From the NCBI GenBank assembly GCA_946481275.1, contig CAMLMV010000007.1, positions 124,001 through 188,000 on the forward strand: a stretch of DNA of 64,000 nt, read 5' to 3'. Source of the DNA: an uncultured Massilia sp. Lineage in GTDB: Bacteria > Pseudomonadota > Gammaproteobacteria > Burkholderiales > Burkholderiaceae. Shown piece after piece: positions 54,451-63,222 of this stretch; within the stretch, counting starts at the first letter, position 1; each line of letters opens with the position of its first letter. The translations under genes and the position numbers were made by a program. Below the pieces are notes generated by a model, which was not told where the DNA came from, did not search any database, and saw nothing but the letters and a program-made list of their open reading frames with translations.

Positions 54451-56928
54451 ATGAAGCTGCACAAGTCTGACTTTCCCGGTTGGCGGTTTTGGGTCCGCCA
54501 TGTTTTGTTCGCCGTGTTCGGCGGGCTGCTCGTCATGCCGGCGCACGCCGACGGCGGACGCGAACGACTGTCGCTCGATCGCGGCTGGCTGTTTCATCTT
54601 GGGGATGTACCATTCCACGTGCCCGCCACGCAGGATGAAACCTATTACGCCACCAAGGCCGGCCTGGCGTCGGGTGCGGCAGCCGTGAAATTCGATGACA
54701 GCGGCTGGCGCAAGCTCGACCTGCCGCACGACTGGCAGGTCGAACAGCCATTCGACCCGAAAGCGAATATGGCCCAGGGCTTTCGCCCACGCGGCATCGG
54801 CTGGTACCGGCGCTATATCGCTTTGCCCGAAAGCGATCGTGGCCGGCACGTCGAACTCGAATTCGGCGCCATCGCCACGCATGCAACGGTGTGGGTGAAC
54901 GGTAACCTGGTCAACCATAACTGGTCGGGCTATAACGAGGTGCGCATCGACATTACGCCGTATCTGCATTATGGCGACCAGCACGCCAATGTCGTCGCGG
55001 TCCGCGTCGATGCGAATGCGATGGAAGGCTGGTGGTACGAAGGCGCCGGCATGTACCGGCACACCTGGCTGGTCAAGACCGATGGCGTGCACGTGGTGCC
55101 CGATGGCGTGCGCGTGACGCCGCGCGAGGTCGCGGCCGGCAACTGGGAAATCCCGGCCACCGTCACGCTCGATAACGATGGCAAGCAGGACGCACGGGTC
55201 GAAGTGGAGATGGTGGTCACCGGGCCGGACGGCAAACAGGTGGCGCGCCGCAGCACGTCGATCGCGGTGCCGGTGCTTACGCAGGTGACGGCCTCGCTGC
55301 CGATGGCGATACGCCAGCCCGCGCTGTGGTCGCTCGACCGGACCACGCTGTACCACGTGACGACGACCGTGCGGCGCGATGGCAAGGTGGTGGACCGGCT
55401 GGCGCTGGACACTGGCTTTCGCACGCTGCGCTTCGACGCCGCAAAAGGCTTCTTCCTCAACGGCAAGCACGTCAAGTTGCAGGGCGTGTGCCTGCACCAG
55501 GACCATGCCGGCGTTGGCGTCGCCGTGCCGACCGCGATCTGGGAATTCCGTCTACGCCGCCTGAAAGAACTCGGGGTGAATGCGATCCGCTTCTCGCACA
55601 ATGCAATCGCCTCCGAAGTGTTGGACATGGCCGACCGCATGGGTTTCCTGGTGATGGCCGAGAACCGCAACTTCAATCCGTCGCCGGATTACATGAAGCA
55701 GTTCGAGTGGATGCTCAAGCGTGATCGCCACCACCCGTCGATCATCCTGTGGTCGGTGTTCAACGAGGAACCGGTGCAGGCGACGGAGGCCGGCTACGAA
55801 ATGGCGCGTCGCATGGTGGCCGTCGCCAAGGCACTCGATGGCACACGCCCAACCACGGCGGCCATGAGCAATGGCTTGCTCACGCCTCTGAACGTCTCCC
55901 ATGCGGTGGACGTCGTCGGCGCCAATTACCAGATTCCGGAGTACGACAAATTCCATGCGGCCCGTCCCGACAAACCTTTTACGAGTTCGGAGGATACGTC
56001 GGCTTTCATGACACGCGGCGAATTCGCGACCGACAAGGCGCGTCATATCGAGACCAGTTACGACACCGAGGCGCCAGCCTGGGGCAATACCCATCGCGAC
56101 GCCTGGCAAGCGATCGGCACACGTGATTTCGTCGCCGGCGGCTTTGTCTGGACGGGGTTCGACTATCACGGCGAGTCCTGGCCCTACGCGTCGTGGCCGT
56201 CGGTCAGTTCGTTCTTCGGCATCATGGACTTGAACGGTTTTCCGAAGACGGCGTACTACATGCACCAGGTCCAGTGGATCAAGGACCGCCCGCTTGTCTA
56301 CATCGCGCCTCACTGGAACTGGTCGGGCAAGGAGGGCCAGGAGATCGTGGTCAGAGTGATGTCGAACGCCGAGCGCGTGAAGCTCTTGCTCAATGGTCGC
56401 GAGATCGGCGAACAGAAGGTCGACCACTACCGCATGAACGATTTCAAGGTTAACTACGAAGCCGGGAGGCTGGACGCGATCGCTTACACCGGTGGCAAGG
56501 AGGTGGCTCGCACGAATGTCGAGACCACCGGTCCGGCCGTCGCACTGGAACTCGTGCCTGACCGCGTCGCGCTCAAGGGCGACGGCGACGACGCCATGCC
56601 CATCACCGTGCGTGCACTCGATGCGCAAGGCCGGGCAGTACCGATCGCGAACGATGAAGTGACCTTCGAGATCGCCGGTGCGGGCAAGTCGATCGGTCAT
56701 GGTAACGGTGATCCAAATTCGCACGAAGACGAGAAAGGAAGGACGCGCAAGCTGTTCAACGGCCTGGCCCAGTTGCTCGTGCAGAGCAACTGGAACAGCA
56801 GCGGTTCGATCGAAGTCAGCGCCAGTGCTCCCGGGTTGCGGGCCGCACACCTGGCAATTCCGGTCAGGGCGGTCGCGCCGGTAGCATACGTGCCTGCGGC
56901 GGCCCCGCCGGTCGACGACAAGCCGTAG
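54451..56928 (+). CDS. GH2 beta-galactosidase-type enzyme
   Basis: An 825-residue secreted GH2 protein. A signal peptide lies within residues 1-35 (ends AHAD). It has the sugar-binding jelly roll (VNGNLVNHNWSGY), immunoglobulin-like domain and catalytic barrel with acid/base Glu in LWSVFNEEPVQ and the probable nucleophile in FTSSEDTSAF. A DUF4982-like domain and a C-terminal Ig-like domain follow (LNGREIGEQKVDHYRM; ALDAQGRAVPIANDEV). This layout is common in Bacteroidetes-type beta-galactosidases. It starts 35 bp after the GH43 stop, in one operon, and would trim galactan side chains. Confidence 0.9.
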   Translation: MKLHKSDFPGWRFWVRHVLFAVFGGLLVMPAHADGGRERLSLDRGWLFHLGDVPFHVPATQDETYYATKAGLASGAAAVKFDDSGWRKLDLPHDWQVEQPFDPKANMAQGFRPRGIGWYRRYIALPESDRGRHVELEFGAIATHATVWVNGNLVNHNWSGYNEVRIDITPYLHYGDQHANVVAVRVDANAMEGWWYEGAGMYRHTWLVKTDGVHVVPDGVRVTPREVAAGNWEIPATVTLDNDGKQDARVEVEMVVTGPDGKQVARRSTSIAVPVLTQVTASLPMAIRQPALWSLDRTTLYHVTTTVRRDGKVVDRLALDTGFRTLRFDAAKGFFLNGKHVKLQGVCLHQDHAGVGVAVPTAIWEFRLRRLKELGVNAIRFSHNAIASEVLDMADRMGFLVMAENRNFNPSPDYMKQFEWMLKRDRHHPSIILWSVFNEEPVQATEAGYEMARRMVAVAKALDGTRPTTAAMSNGLLTPLNVSHAVDVVGANYQIPEYDKFHAARPDKPFTSSEDTSAFMTRGEFATDKARHIETSYDTEAPAWGNTHRDAWQAIGTRDFVAGGFVWTGFDYHGESWPYASWPSVSSFFGIMDLNGFPKTAYYMHQVQWIKDRPLVYIAPHWNWSGKEGQEIVVRVMSNAERVKLLLNGREIGEQKVDHYRMNDFKVNYEAGRLDAIAYTGGKEVARTNVETTGPAVALELVPDRVALKGDGDDAMPITVRALDAQGRAVPIANDEVTFEIAGAGKSIGHGNGDPNSHEDEKGRTRKLFNGLAQLLVQSNWNSSGSIEVSASAPGLRAAHLAIPVRAVAPVAYVPAAAPPVDDKP

Positions 56929-57179
56929 AGCTGAATTGCTCAATTCGACGGCAGTGTCCCGGATTCCCGCGCCACTGCCGGCACCTTGCCAGAGCCACCT
57001 TACGAGGGATTCGGTGTCGCCTCGGGCGGCACGCTGCGGTCGATCAGCGCACCGATGCCGAGGCCGACGACGGAGTGGGTGAGATTGTCCATTCCGCAAT
57101 CTTCCCCAAACTGCAAGCTAAAAGACGTTCCATCGCAATGCAGGCGTTCGCAACGTCATCGCATGCGAATCGAACGCCC
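56929..57179. other. Intergenic region after the GH2 gene, nothing seen
   Basis: No gene, clear terminator or repeat recognised in these 251 bp between the GH2 stop and the end of the small membrane-protein gene on the other strand. Confidence 0.4.
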
Positions 57180-57542
57180 TTATTGCGCCGACGGTGCGTT
57201 CAAGGCGGTCCGGCAGATCCGGGCCGTCTGCAATCCCAGCCAGGTAGCGTTCGTCCAGAAGAAGACATAAGGCAAGGCGACAACGGCCAGGCCGGCCGTT
57301 CCGGCATAGAACGACAGCAGCATCGTGAGCGCGCCGCAGAACGAGGCAAGCACGAAAGCTGCGCCGTGGCGTGCGGCTGTTTCCGACGTGCCGGCCGCGA
57401 AGCCGATCAGCAGGGCGATGGCGAGGCAAATGGCGATTTGGGCAGTCGAGGCAATCCCCGAAAAGCTATTGTAGAGGCGGGCAAGGACAACGACGGTCGC
57501 CAGGTATCCACCCAGGAAAACGGTAAGTTGGGGTAATTTCAT
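57180..57542 (-). CDS. Small polytopic membrane protein of unknown function
   Basis: A 120-residue protein with about four hydrophobic helices (LTVFLGGYLATVVVLA; IAICLAIALLIGFAAG; AAFVLASFCGALTMLLSFYA; GLAVVALPYVFFW). The C-terminal CRTALNAPSAQ is soluble. No family recognised. The ribosome site is weak. It lies just downstream of a sigma-factor remnant on the same strand. Confidence 0.55.
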   Translation of the reverse strand: MKLPQLTVFLGGYLATVVVLARLYNSFSGIASTAQIAICLAIALLIGFAAGTSETAARHGAAFVLASFCGALTMLLSFYAGTAGLAVVALPYVFFWTNATWLGLQTARICRTALNAPSAQ

Positions 57543-57663
57543 TGGAACTCAGGCAAGCTGTGCCATCGTCGATCAGAAAATGCGACGATGCGCGAATGCC
57601 ACAAGTATACATGCACTCAGGAAAACCTGCCGCGGACCCGAACATGACTGCAGTAAAGGGATG

Positions 57664-57867
57664 CCCCGCATTGCCAAGCATTGCCGCCACGTCGCCATAA
57701 TCCTGATCGAATACTTTTCGCATCAGGAATGCGGCATGCTCTTCCGGCGTGAGGCGTTCCAGTACCCAGGGCATTGCGACGGAAACATCGCTCGCCAGTT
57801 CGGCAGCGGCCTCAGGCGTGTCTTCGACGGCCTCGACCACAGGTTCCGGAAGCCACCAGCCGGTGTA
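57664..57867 (-). pseudogene. Remnant of an ECF sigma factor gene (SigJ/ECF41-like)
   Basis: The minus strand encodes YTGWWLPEPVVEAVEDTPEA, then LASDVSVAMPWVLERLTPEE and FLMRKVFDQDYGDVAAMLG, the linker and sigma region 4 of SigJ-type ECF factors. Similarity begins abruptly at about 57867 and ends at 57664, before the second half of the helix-turn-helix. Region 2 and the C-terminal SnoaL-like domain are missing, so only about 68 codons of a ~290-codon gene remain. Confidence 0.65.
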
Positions 57868-57924
57868 GGCTGGTCGAACTGACGATCGTGATCGCGGCCA
57901 TGAATGCGATCAATCGCATGGGGA

Positions 57925-58536
57925 TCAGCTTCCGGTTGAAGCCGTGCGCAAGGGCTTGGATGGATCGGGCAGCACCGCGATGCTGCCCGTGTAACCGTCC
58001 GGCAGCACCAATGACCGGCAAGTGCATGCCGACAGCAGGGTTTCATCGCGGCCTCCCCATTCCGCCAGCGCCAATCCACGGCATTTGAACCTGGCTTCGC
58101 GCTCGCTCCACGCGCGCGCGAACGCGGACACGTCGGCCAGCGTGGCCGCGCACGCCGGGCCGAGATAGTCGCGGGCGACGGCCCGCCAGTCCGGGACATC
58201 GACGACTTGCATCAGGTCGATGCCGACGGCGCCGCCATCCAGCCGCAGGGCCGCCACGGACAGGTCGCCGTCGTGACTGATCGACAGTGCGGCGCGACGG
58301 CCATCGTCGAGCAGGGCATATGGCGCCTCGCCGGGCGCACCGCACAGCCGGACAGCCGAGGCAGGCAGCCCGCTCGTCTCCGCCAGCGCGGCGAGCAGCG
58401 CCGAACGGATCGTACGCCGCGCCGTCGCACGGTCGGGCTGGCCGCGCACGCCGACGACCTGCACCGCCGAAGCGGAAGCAGGCGCGACCGCGAACCCGCC
58501 GCCGTCCCACCAGCGCACAGGCAATGCGTGGTCCAT
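57925..58536 (-). CDS. 4'-phosphopantetheinyl transferase superfamily protein
   Basis: A 203-residue enzyme that loads a phosphopantetheine arm onto carrier domains. LSISHDGDLSVAAL and AVGIDLMQV supply the His-Asp signature, and the second motif is WSEREARFKCRGL (the W-S/T-x-K/R-E-A-x-x-K type). The ATG overlaps the stop codon of the peptide synthetase by one base (TGATG), so it is translationally coupled to, and almost certainly activates, the carrier domain encoded just before it. Confidence 0.88.
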   Translation of the reverse strand: MDHALPVRWWDGGGFAVAPASASAVQVVGVRGQPDRATARRTIRSALLAALAETSGLPASAVRLCGAPGEAPYALLDDGRRAALSISHDGDLSVAALRLDGGAVGIDLMQVVDVPDWRAVARDYLGPACAATLADVSAFARAWSEREARFKCRGLALAEWGGRDETLLSACTCRSLVLPDGYTGSIAVLPDPSKPLRTASTGS

Positions 58537-61500
58537 CACACCCGCTGCGGCGCCGCCGGCAACCCGTTCCACGCGGTCGCGGCCGGAATGTGCTCGCCCT
58601 TCATGACGAGGGTCAGCGGCCCGATGCGGGCATTGTCACCGACCTTCGCGCTGTACAGCACGGCGCTGCGCGGGCCCAGGTACACCTTGCTGCCGATGTC
58701 GACGTGATCGATCTTCATCACCCGGTCTTCGAACAAATGGGTCTGCGGGCAGGACAGCGCGTTCAGTTCGCTGTGGTCGCCGATCGTCACGCAGTCGAAT
58801 TCCGTGATGTCCGTCGTGTCCATGTAGACGCCGCGGCCGATGCGGCAGCCCAGCAGGCTGAAGGCGACCGGCAGCCAGGGCGTGCCGCGCAGGTAGCGCA
58901 TGAAGTTGGGCACGGCGATGCCTTCGTACATGTTCGTCACGCCTTCGGACAGCCAGACGAACGGCGTCCACATCGGCTCCGCCCGCTTTTTGTAGCGGCC
59001 CAGCAGCAGCCACTTGAACGCGAGCACGAACAGGTAGTTGCCGATGCCGTAGGCGAGGCTGATGAGGGCCAGGTCCCAGATCACTTCGCCCCAGCGGCCC
59101 GCGCCCGCGATCGGCATCAGGTCCAGCACGACCGTGTAGCCGACGGCGATGACGACCGCGTGCGGCGCGACGATGCGGAAGGCTTCCACGAGCGCGCGGC
59201 CGAGGCGGCGCGCCGGCGACGGGCGGTAGGTCAGGTGTTCCGGATAGCCGCTGACCTGTTCGCGCGCGGGCAGGTGGATCGGCGGCGAGCCGAGCCACGT
59301 GTCGCCGCCCGTCATGCGCTCGTTCGCGGGCGCATGCGTGTGCACGCCCACGAGGACGCCTTCCGGCAGCACCGTGCCGTCCGGGATGTAGCTGCCGTTG
59401 CCGACGAAGCTGCGGTTCGAGACGACGGTCGCTTCCATCGTCATCCAGCCGCCGTCGATCTGCTCGTCGCCCAGCATGACGGCGTCGGCGATGAACGTCT
59501 CGTCGCCCAGGGTCAGCATGTCGGGGACGACGCCCAGCGCCGTCGAGATCTCGGCGTCGCGGCCGACCTTCGCGCCCAGCAGGCGGTACCAGAACGGCGC
59601 GAACACGGTCGCGTAGATGCCGTGCAGGACGTTCAAACTCGATTCCTGGATGTGGCTCACGAGCCATTTCTTGCAGTACGCGTTGCTGTGCACGGCCGAG
59701 CGGCCCGGCATCATGCGGGGCAGGAAGCCCCAGCGGATGGCGGCCGACACGAGCATCGTCAGCGCGATCAGCACGGCGGACGCGGGCAGTGCCAGCACGA
59801 AGTAGCGCAGCAGCTGGCCCTGGATCGAGTTCTGCGCGAGGATCGGCAGGGTGCCGCGCTCGTCGAACCAGTCGATCAGCACGAAGCTGGGGAAGACGGG
59901 CATGAAGAACAGCGTGGCGACGAGCAGCATGCCGAACACGAAGAACAGGCCTTCGCCGGCGAGGCGGGCGCGGCTGACGTGTGGACGCGGCGGCAGGGTC
60001 GACGGGTCGAACGCGCCGGCGTCGCGCGCGGGCGAGCCGCACCAGACGCGGCCGTCCGGCACGCTCGCGCCATCCTGCAGCGCGGATTGTCCCTCCAGGT
60101 GGCCGCGCCGGCCGACCCGCGTATTGCCTTCCAAAATCGCGTACGACGACACGCACGCGTCGTCGTCGAGCGCGATGCGCCCCAGGATCAAACGGCCCCG
60201 TTCCACGCGCGCGTTCTCGAAGTTGACGGCATTGCCGATGCTGACGTTGTCGCCGATGGCGAGCAGGTCGGGGGCGCGGATCGTCAGCGAGCCGATCACG
60301 ACGTCGTGCCCGATCTTCGCACCCAGCAGGCGCAGATACCAGCCGTACAGCGACGAGCCGGCCAGCAGATAGGTCGGTGCGGCCTCGACGAGGCGGTCGG
60401 CCAGCCACCACCGGAAATACGTCGCGCCCCACAGCGGGTACACGCCGGGCTTCAGGCGGCCCGCGACGAGCCATTTGCCGCCGATGGCGAACACGAACTC
60501 CAGCAGGGTCGCGAGCAGGAATACGCCGATGGACGCGGCGATGGCGCGCGTCACGGAATCGCCCGGGTCGCCCGTGAAGAAGTGGTACGTGAAGAACGGC
60601 GCCAGCCACTGGGCCATGCGCAATGTGATCAGCACGGGGACGGTCGCCAGCTGGGCCACGCCGCACAGCCAGCGGCGCGCTTCGGACGGCGGTGTCCAGT
60701 CGGGCTCGACGGCGGCCGTGCCGGCGGCCTGGTCCAGGCTGGACGCGATGGCGCCGATCTGGCGGTGCGAATAAATGTCGCGCACCGTCACGTGGGCGAA
60801 GCGCGGGTCGGCGCGCAGTGCCGTGGCGAGGCGGGCGGCGAAGAACGAGTGGCCGCCCAGGTCGCTGAAGAAATCCAGCTCCCTCCGGATCGGCTGGCCC
60901 GGGAACAATTTTTCCAGTGCGGCGAACAACGCTTCCTCGCCCGGCGTCTCGGGCACGTCGGATTCGGCCGGATCGCTCGGCAGCGGGGCCGACAGCGCCA
61001 TCGCCTTCAGGGCTTTCCTGTCGATCTTGCCGGACGTCAGGCGCGGCATCACGGACAACGTTTCGAAGCGGCTCGGCACCATGTACGGCGGCAGTTTCTC
61101 GGACAGCGCCCGGCGCAGGGTCGCCGGCGCCAGCTGTTCCGGCGTCGCGCCTGCAGCCGGCACGAGGTAGGCGACGAGGCGGTCGATGCCGTCGTCCTTG
61201 CGGAGCAGCACGGCCGTCGTGCCGACGCCATCCTGTTGTGCGAGCTGGGCTTCGATCTCGCCCAGTTCCACGCGAAAACCCCGGATCTTGACCTGGTCGT
61301 CCGTGCGGCCCAGGCATACGACCTGGCCGTCCGGCTCGATGCGCGCGAGGTCGCCCGTGCGGTACAGGCGCGGATCGTCCGGGCCGGAGGTCCACGGGTT
61401 CGCGAGGAATTTCTCGGCCGTCAGGTCGGGGCGGCCGAGGTAGCCGGCCGACAGGCCCGGGCCGATGATGCACAGCTCGCCCGTGTCGCCGCGCGGCAGC

Positions 61501-62561
61501 AGTTGCAGGCCCTTGTCCGTCTCGGTGGAGATGACCAGCAGGCCATAGTTCGGCAGCGGCGTGCCGATGGTGATCAGCCGGCCCGGCTCCAGGCGCGCGA
61601 GGCTGGCCGACACGGTCGCTTCCGTGGGTCCATAGGTGTTGAACATCTGGCGGCCCGGCTTCGAAAAGCGCTCGACCACCGTTTCCGGACACATTTCTCC
61701 GCCAAGGTTGATGATGCGCAGGCTGGGCACGTCGTCCGCGAACAGCGCGAGCAGGGTCGGCACCGCGTGCAGCACGGTGACGCCGTTTTCCGCCAGCAGG
61801 CGCGGCAGCGCCTCGGGGTCGCCGGCCGTTTCCTTCGGACCGATCCACAGGGTGGCGCCGACGAGGTAGGAAATCCAGATTTCCTCGAACGACATGTCGA
61901 ACGCGACCGAAAAGCCCTGGTAGACGCGGTCCGTGGCCTTCACGCCCAGCACTTCGTTCTCGCTGCGCAGGAAGTGGCAGATGCTGCGCTGGTCGATGAG
62001 GATGCCTTTCGGCTTGCCCGTCGAGCCCGACGTGTAGATGACGTAGGCGGGGGCGCCGCCGTCGACCTTGCCGCGGCGGCGCAGTTCGTACCCGTCGGGG
62101 GCCGGCGCCAGCAGCGTTTCGGCCGTGTGGACCGGTTGCGTGACGGTGCCGAGCCGGTCGCGCATGCGCTCGCTGCTCACGAGGGCGGGGGAGCCGGCGT
62201 CTTCCATGCACACGAGCAGGCGTTCGACGGGCGTGTCCTCGTCGACCGGCAGCCACGCGGCGCCGGCCTTCGCAATCGCCGCCTGCATGACGAGCAGGTC
62301 GATGCCGCGCGGCATCCACAGGCCGACGATGTGGCCGGGCCGGATGCCCGCGTCGATCAGGCGTGACGCGGCAAGGTCGGCGAGGGCGTCGAGTTCGCGA
62401 TACGTGAGGCGGCGGTCGCCGGCGACGAGGGCCGGCTGGTCCGGTGCGCGGGCCGCGCTCGCTTCGAGGAGGTCGGCCAGGATCTCGTCGCGCAACAGCT
62501 CGGGCTGGTGCGGGCCGTAGAGGACATCGGGATGCCGTGTCAGAGGAGAGATATCGTTCAT
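58536..62561 (-). CDS. Pls/PosA-type single-module peptide synthetase
   Basis: A 1341-residue membrane NRPS-like protein. The adenylation domain covers ~25-520 (YTSGSTGKPKGILID; YRTGDLARIEPDGQVVCLGR; PSRFETLSVMPRLTSGKIDR). A carrier domain follows with S572 in DLGGHSFFAARL. The C-terminal ~700 residues hold about six membrane helices interleaved with hexapeptide-repeat (left-handed beta-helix) segments. No condensation or thioesterase domain is present. This is the architecture of epsilon-poly-lysine synthetase (Pls) relatives, which make homopolymers of amino acids. The amino acid used cannot be read reliably here. Coupled to a phosphopantetheinyl transferase. Confidence 0.9.
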   Translation of the reverse strand: MNDISPLTRHPDVLYGPHQPELLRDEILADLLEASAARAPDQPALVAGDRRLTYRELDALADLAASRLIDAGIRPGHIVGLWMPRGIDLLVMQAAIAKAGAAWLPVDEDTPVERLLVCMEDAGSPALVSSERMRDRLGTVTQPVHTAETLLAPAPDGYELRRRGKVDGGAPAYVIYTSGSTGKPKGILIDQRSICHFLRSENEVLGVKATDRVYQGFSVAFDMSFEEIWISYLVGATLWIGPKETAGDPEALPRLLAENGVTVLHAVPTLLALFADDVPSLRIINLGGEMCPETVVERFSKPGRQMFNTYGPTEATVSASLARLEPGRLITIGTPLPNYGLLVISTETDKGLQLLPRGDTGELCIIGPGLSAGYLGRPDLTAEKFLANPWTSGPDDPRLYRTGDLARIEPDGQVVCLGRTDDQVKIRGFRVELGEIEAQLAQQDGVGTTAVLLRKDDGIDRLVAYLVPAAGATPEQLAPATLRRALSEKLPPYMVPSRFETLSVMPRLTSGKIDRKALKAMALSAPLPSDPAESDVPETPGEEALFAALEKLFPGQPIRRELDFFSDLGGHSFFAARLATALRADPRFAHVTVRDIYSHRQIGAIASSLDQAAGTAAVEPDWTPPSEARRWLCGVAQLATVPVLITLRMAQWLAPFFTYHFFTGDPGDSVTRAIAASIGVFLLATLLEFVFAIGGKWLVAGRLKPGVYPLWGATYFRWWLADRLVEAAPTYLLAGSSLYGWYLRLLGAKIGHDVVIGSLTIRAPDLLAIGDNVSIGNAVNFENARVERGRLILGRIALDDDACVSSYAILEGNTRVGRRGHLEGQSALQDGASVPDGRVWCGSPARDAGAFDPSTLPPRPHVSRARLAGEGLFFVFGMLLVATLFFMPVFPSFVLIDWFDERGTLPILAQNSIQGQLLRYFVLALPASAVLIALTMLVSAAIRWGFLPRMMPGRSAVHSNAYCKKWLVSHIQESSLNVLHGIYATVFAPFWYRLLGAKVGRDAEISTALGVVPDMLTLGDETFIADAVMLGDEQIDGGWMTMEATVVSNRSFVGNGSYIPDGTVLPEGVLVGVHTHAPANERMTGGDTWLGSPPIHLPAREQVSGYPEHLTYRPSPARRLGRALVEAFRIVAPHAVVIAVGYTVVLDLMPIAGAGRWGEVIWDLALISLAYGIGNYLFVLAFKWLLLGRYKKRAEPMWTPFVWLSEGVTNMYEGIAVPNFMRYLRGTPWLPVAFSLLGCRIGRGVYMDTTDITEFDCVTIGDHSELNALSCPQTHLFEDRVMKIDHVDIGSKVYLGPRSAVLYSAKVGDNARIGPLTLVMKGEHIPAATAWNGLPAAPQRV

Positions 62562-62722
62562 CTACGGCTACTTTGGGGTTTGTTGAAAATCATCAAGGCA
62601 AAAAACGCAAACCTGGCGGCCACATCCGCGCAGGGTACTCCATTTTAACGGCCGGGCGGCCGGTCCACATTTCATAAAAATTCCCTACAACAATATTTCC
62701 TCATCAAAGCCAGGAGCCACGC

Positions 62723-63120
62723 TTGCGTACCAACCTGCCCGTCACGGGCATCGAATACCCGTTACAGGACGGCCAGTCCATCGTCTCGAAGACGGACACC
62801 AAAGGCCGCATGCCGCCGGAAGCGTTTGCCGACCTGTGGCAAACGCTGCAGGCGGGCGAACCGTGGACAGGACTCGTGAAAAATCGTCGAAAAAAAGGCG
62901 ATTTCTACTGGGTCCAGGAAGAGGGGACGACGGTCGGCTACATGTCCGTGCGCAGAACGAGAGTATCGCGGAAGTGAATGCGGCGATGGCCGAACTCGAC
63001 GGCATTACGCGCGAGAACGCGGGCCTCGTCGAGGAATCGGCCGCGGCGTCCGCGAGCGTGGCGGAGCCGGTGGGGCATCTGGGGCAGGTGTTGTCGGTTT
63101 TTAAACTCGGACGTGAATAA
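62723..63120 (+). pseudogene. Collapsed chemoreceptor gene (PAS/Aer-type MCP)
   Basis: The start (TTG after AGGAG) encodes NLPVTGIEYPLQDGQSIVSK, the N-terminus of Aer-like PAS chemoreceptors. The next recognisable PAS piece, MPPEAFADLWQTLQAGEPW and GLVKNRRKKGDFYWV, follows after a missing segment. After a further deletion and a frame change, AELDGITRENAGLVEESAAA and the tail SVFKLGRE of the signalling domain appear and end at 63120. About 400 bp remain of a gene that is normally ~1.6 kb; the membrane and most of the signalling domain are gone. Confidence 0.8.
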
Positions 63121-63140
63121 CACATCGGCTTCGGCGATTT

Positions 63141-63154
63141 TTGATGCAAGTCAA
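63141..63154. promoter_or_regulatory. FNR/Anr-type box upstream of hemN
   Basis: TTGATGCAAGTCAA matches the FNR consensus TTGAT-N4-ATCAA with one mismatch. It lies 69 bp before the hemN start. Oxygen-independent coproporphyrinogen oxidase genes are classic FNR targets, so induction at low oxygen is expected. Confidence 0.7.
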
Positions 63155-63222
63155 GGATTTTGCGGAACCGCCTCAATACACTCATCTTGTATGTCCACGC
63201 CGCCGGCCCAGGAGTTTCCCAG

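Noticed and set aside
58287..62366. A 1359-codon plus-strand frame opposite the peptide synthetase
   Set aside because: Same antisense artefact; the minus strand holds a well-defined adenylation and carrier protein.
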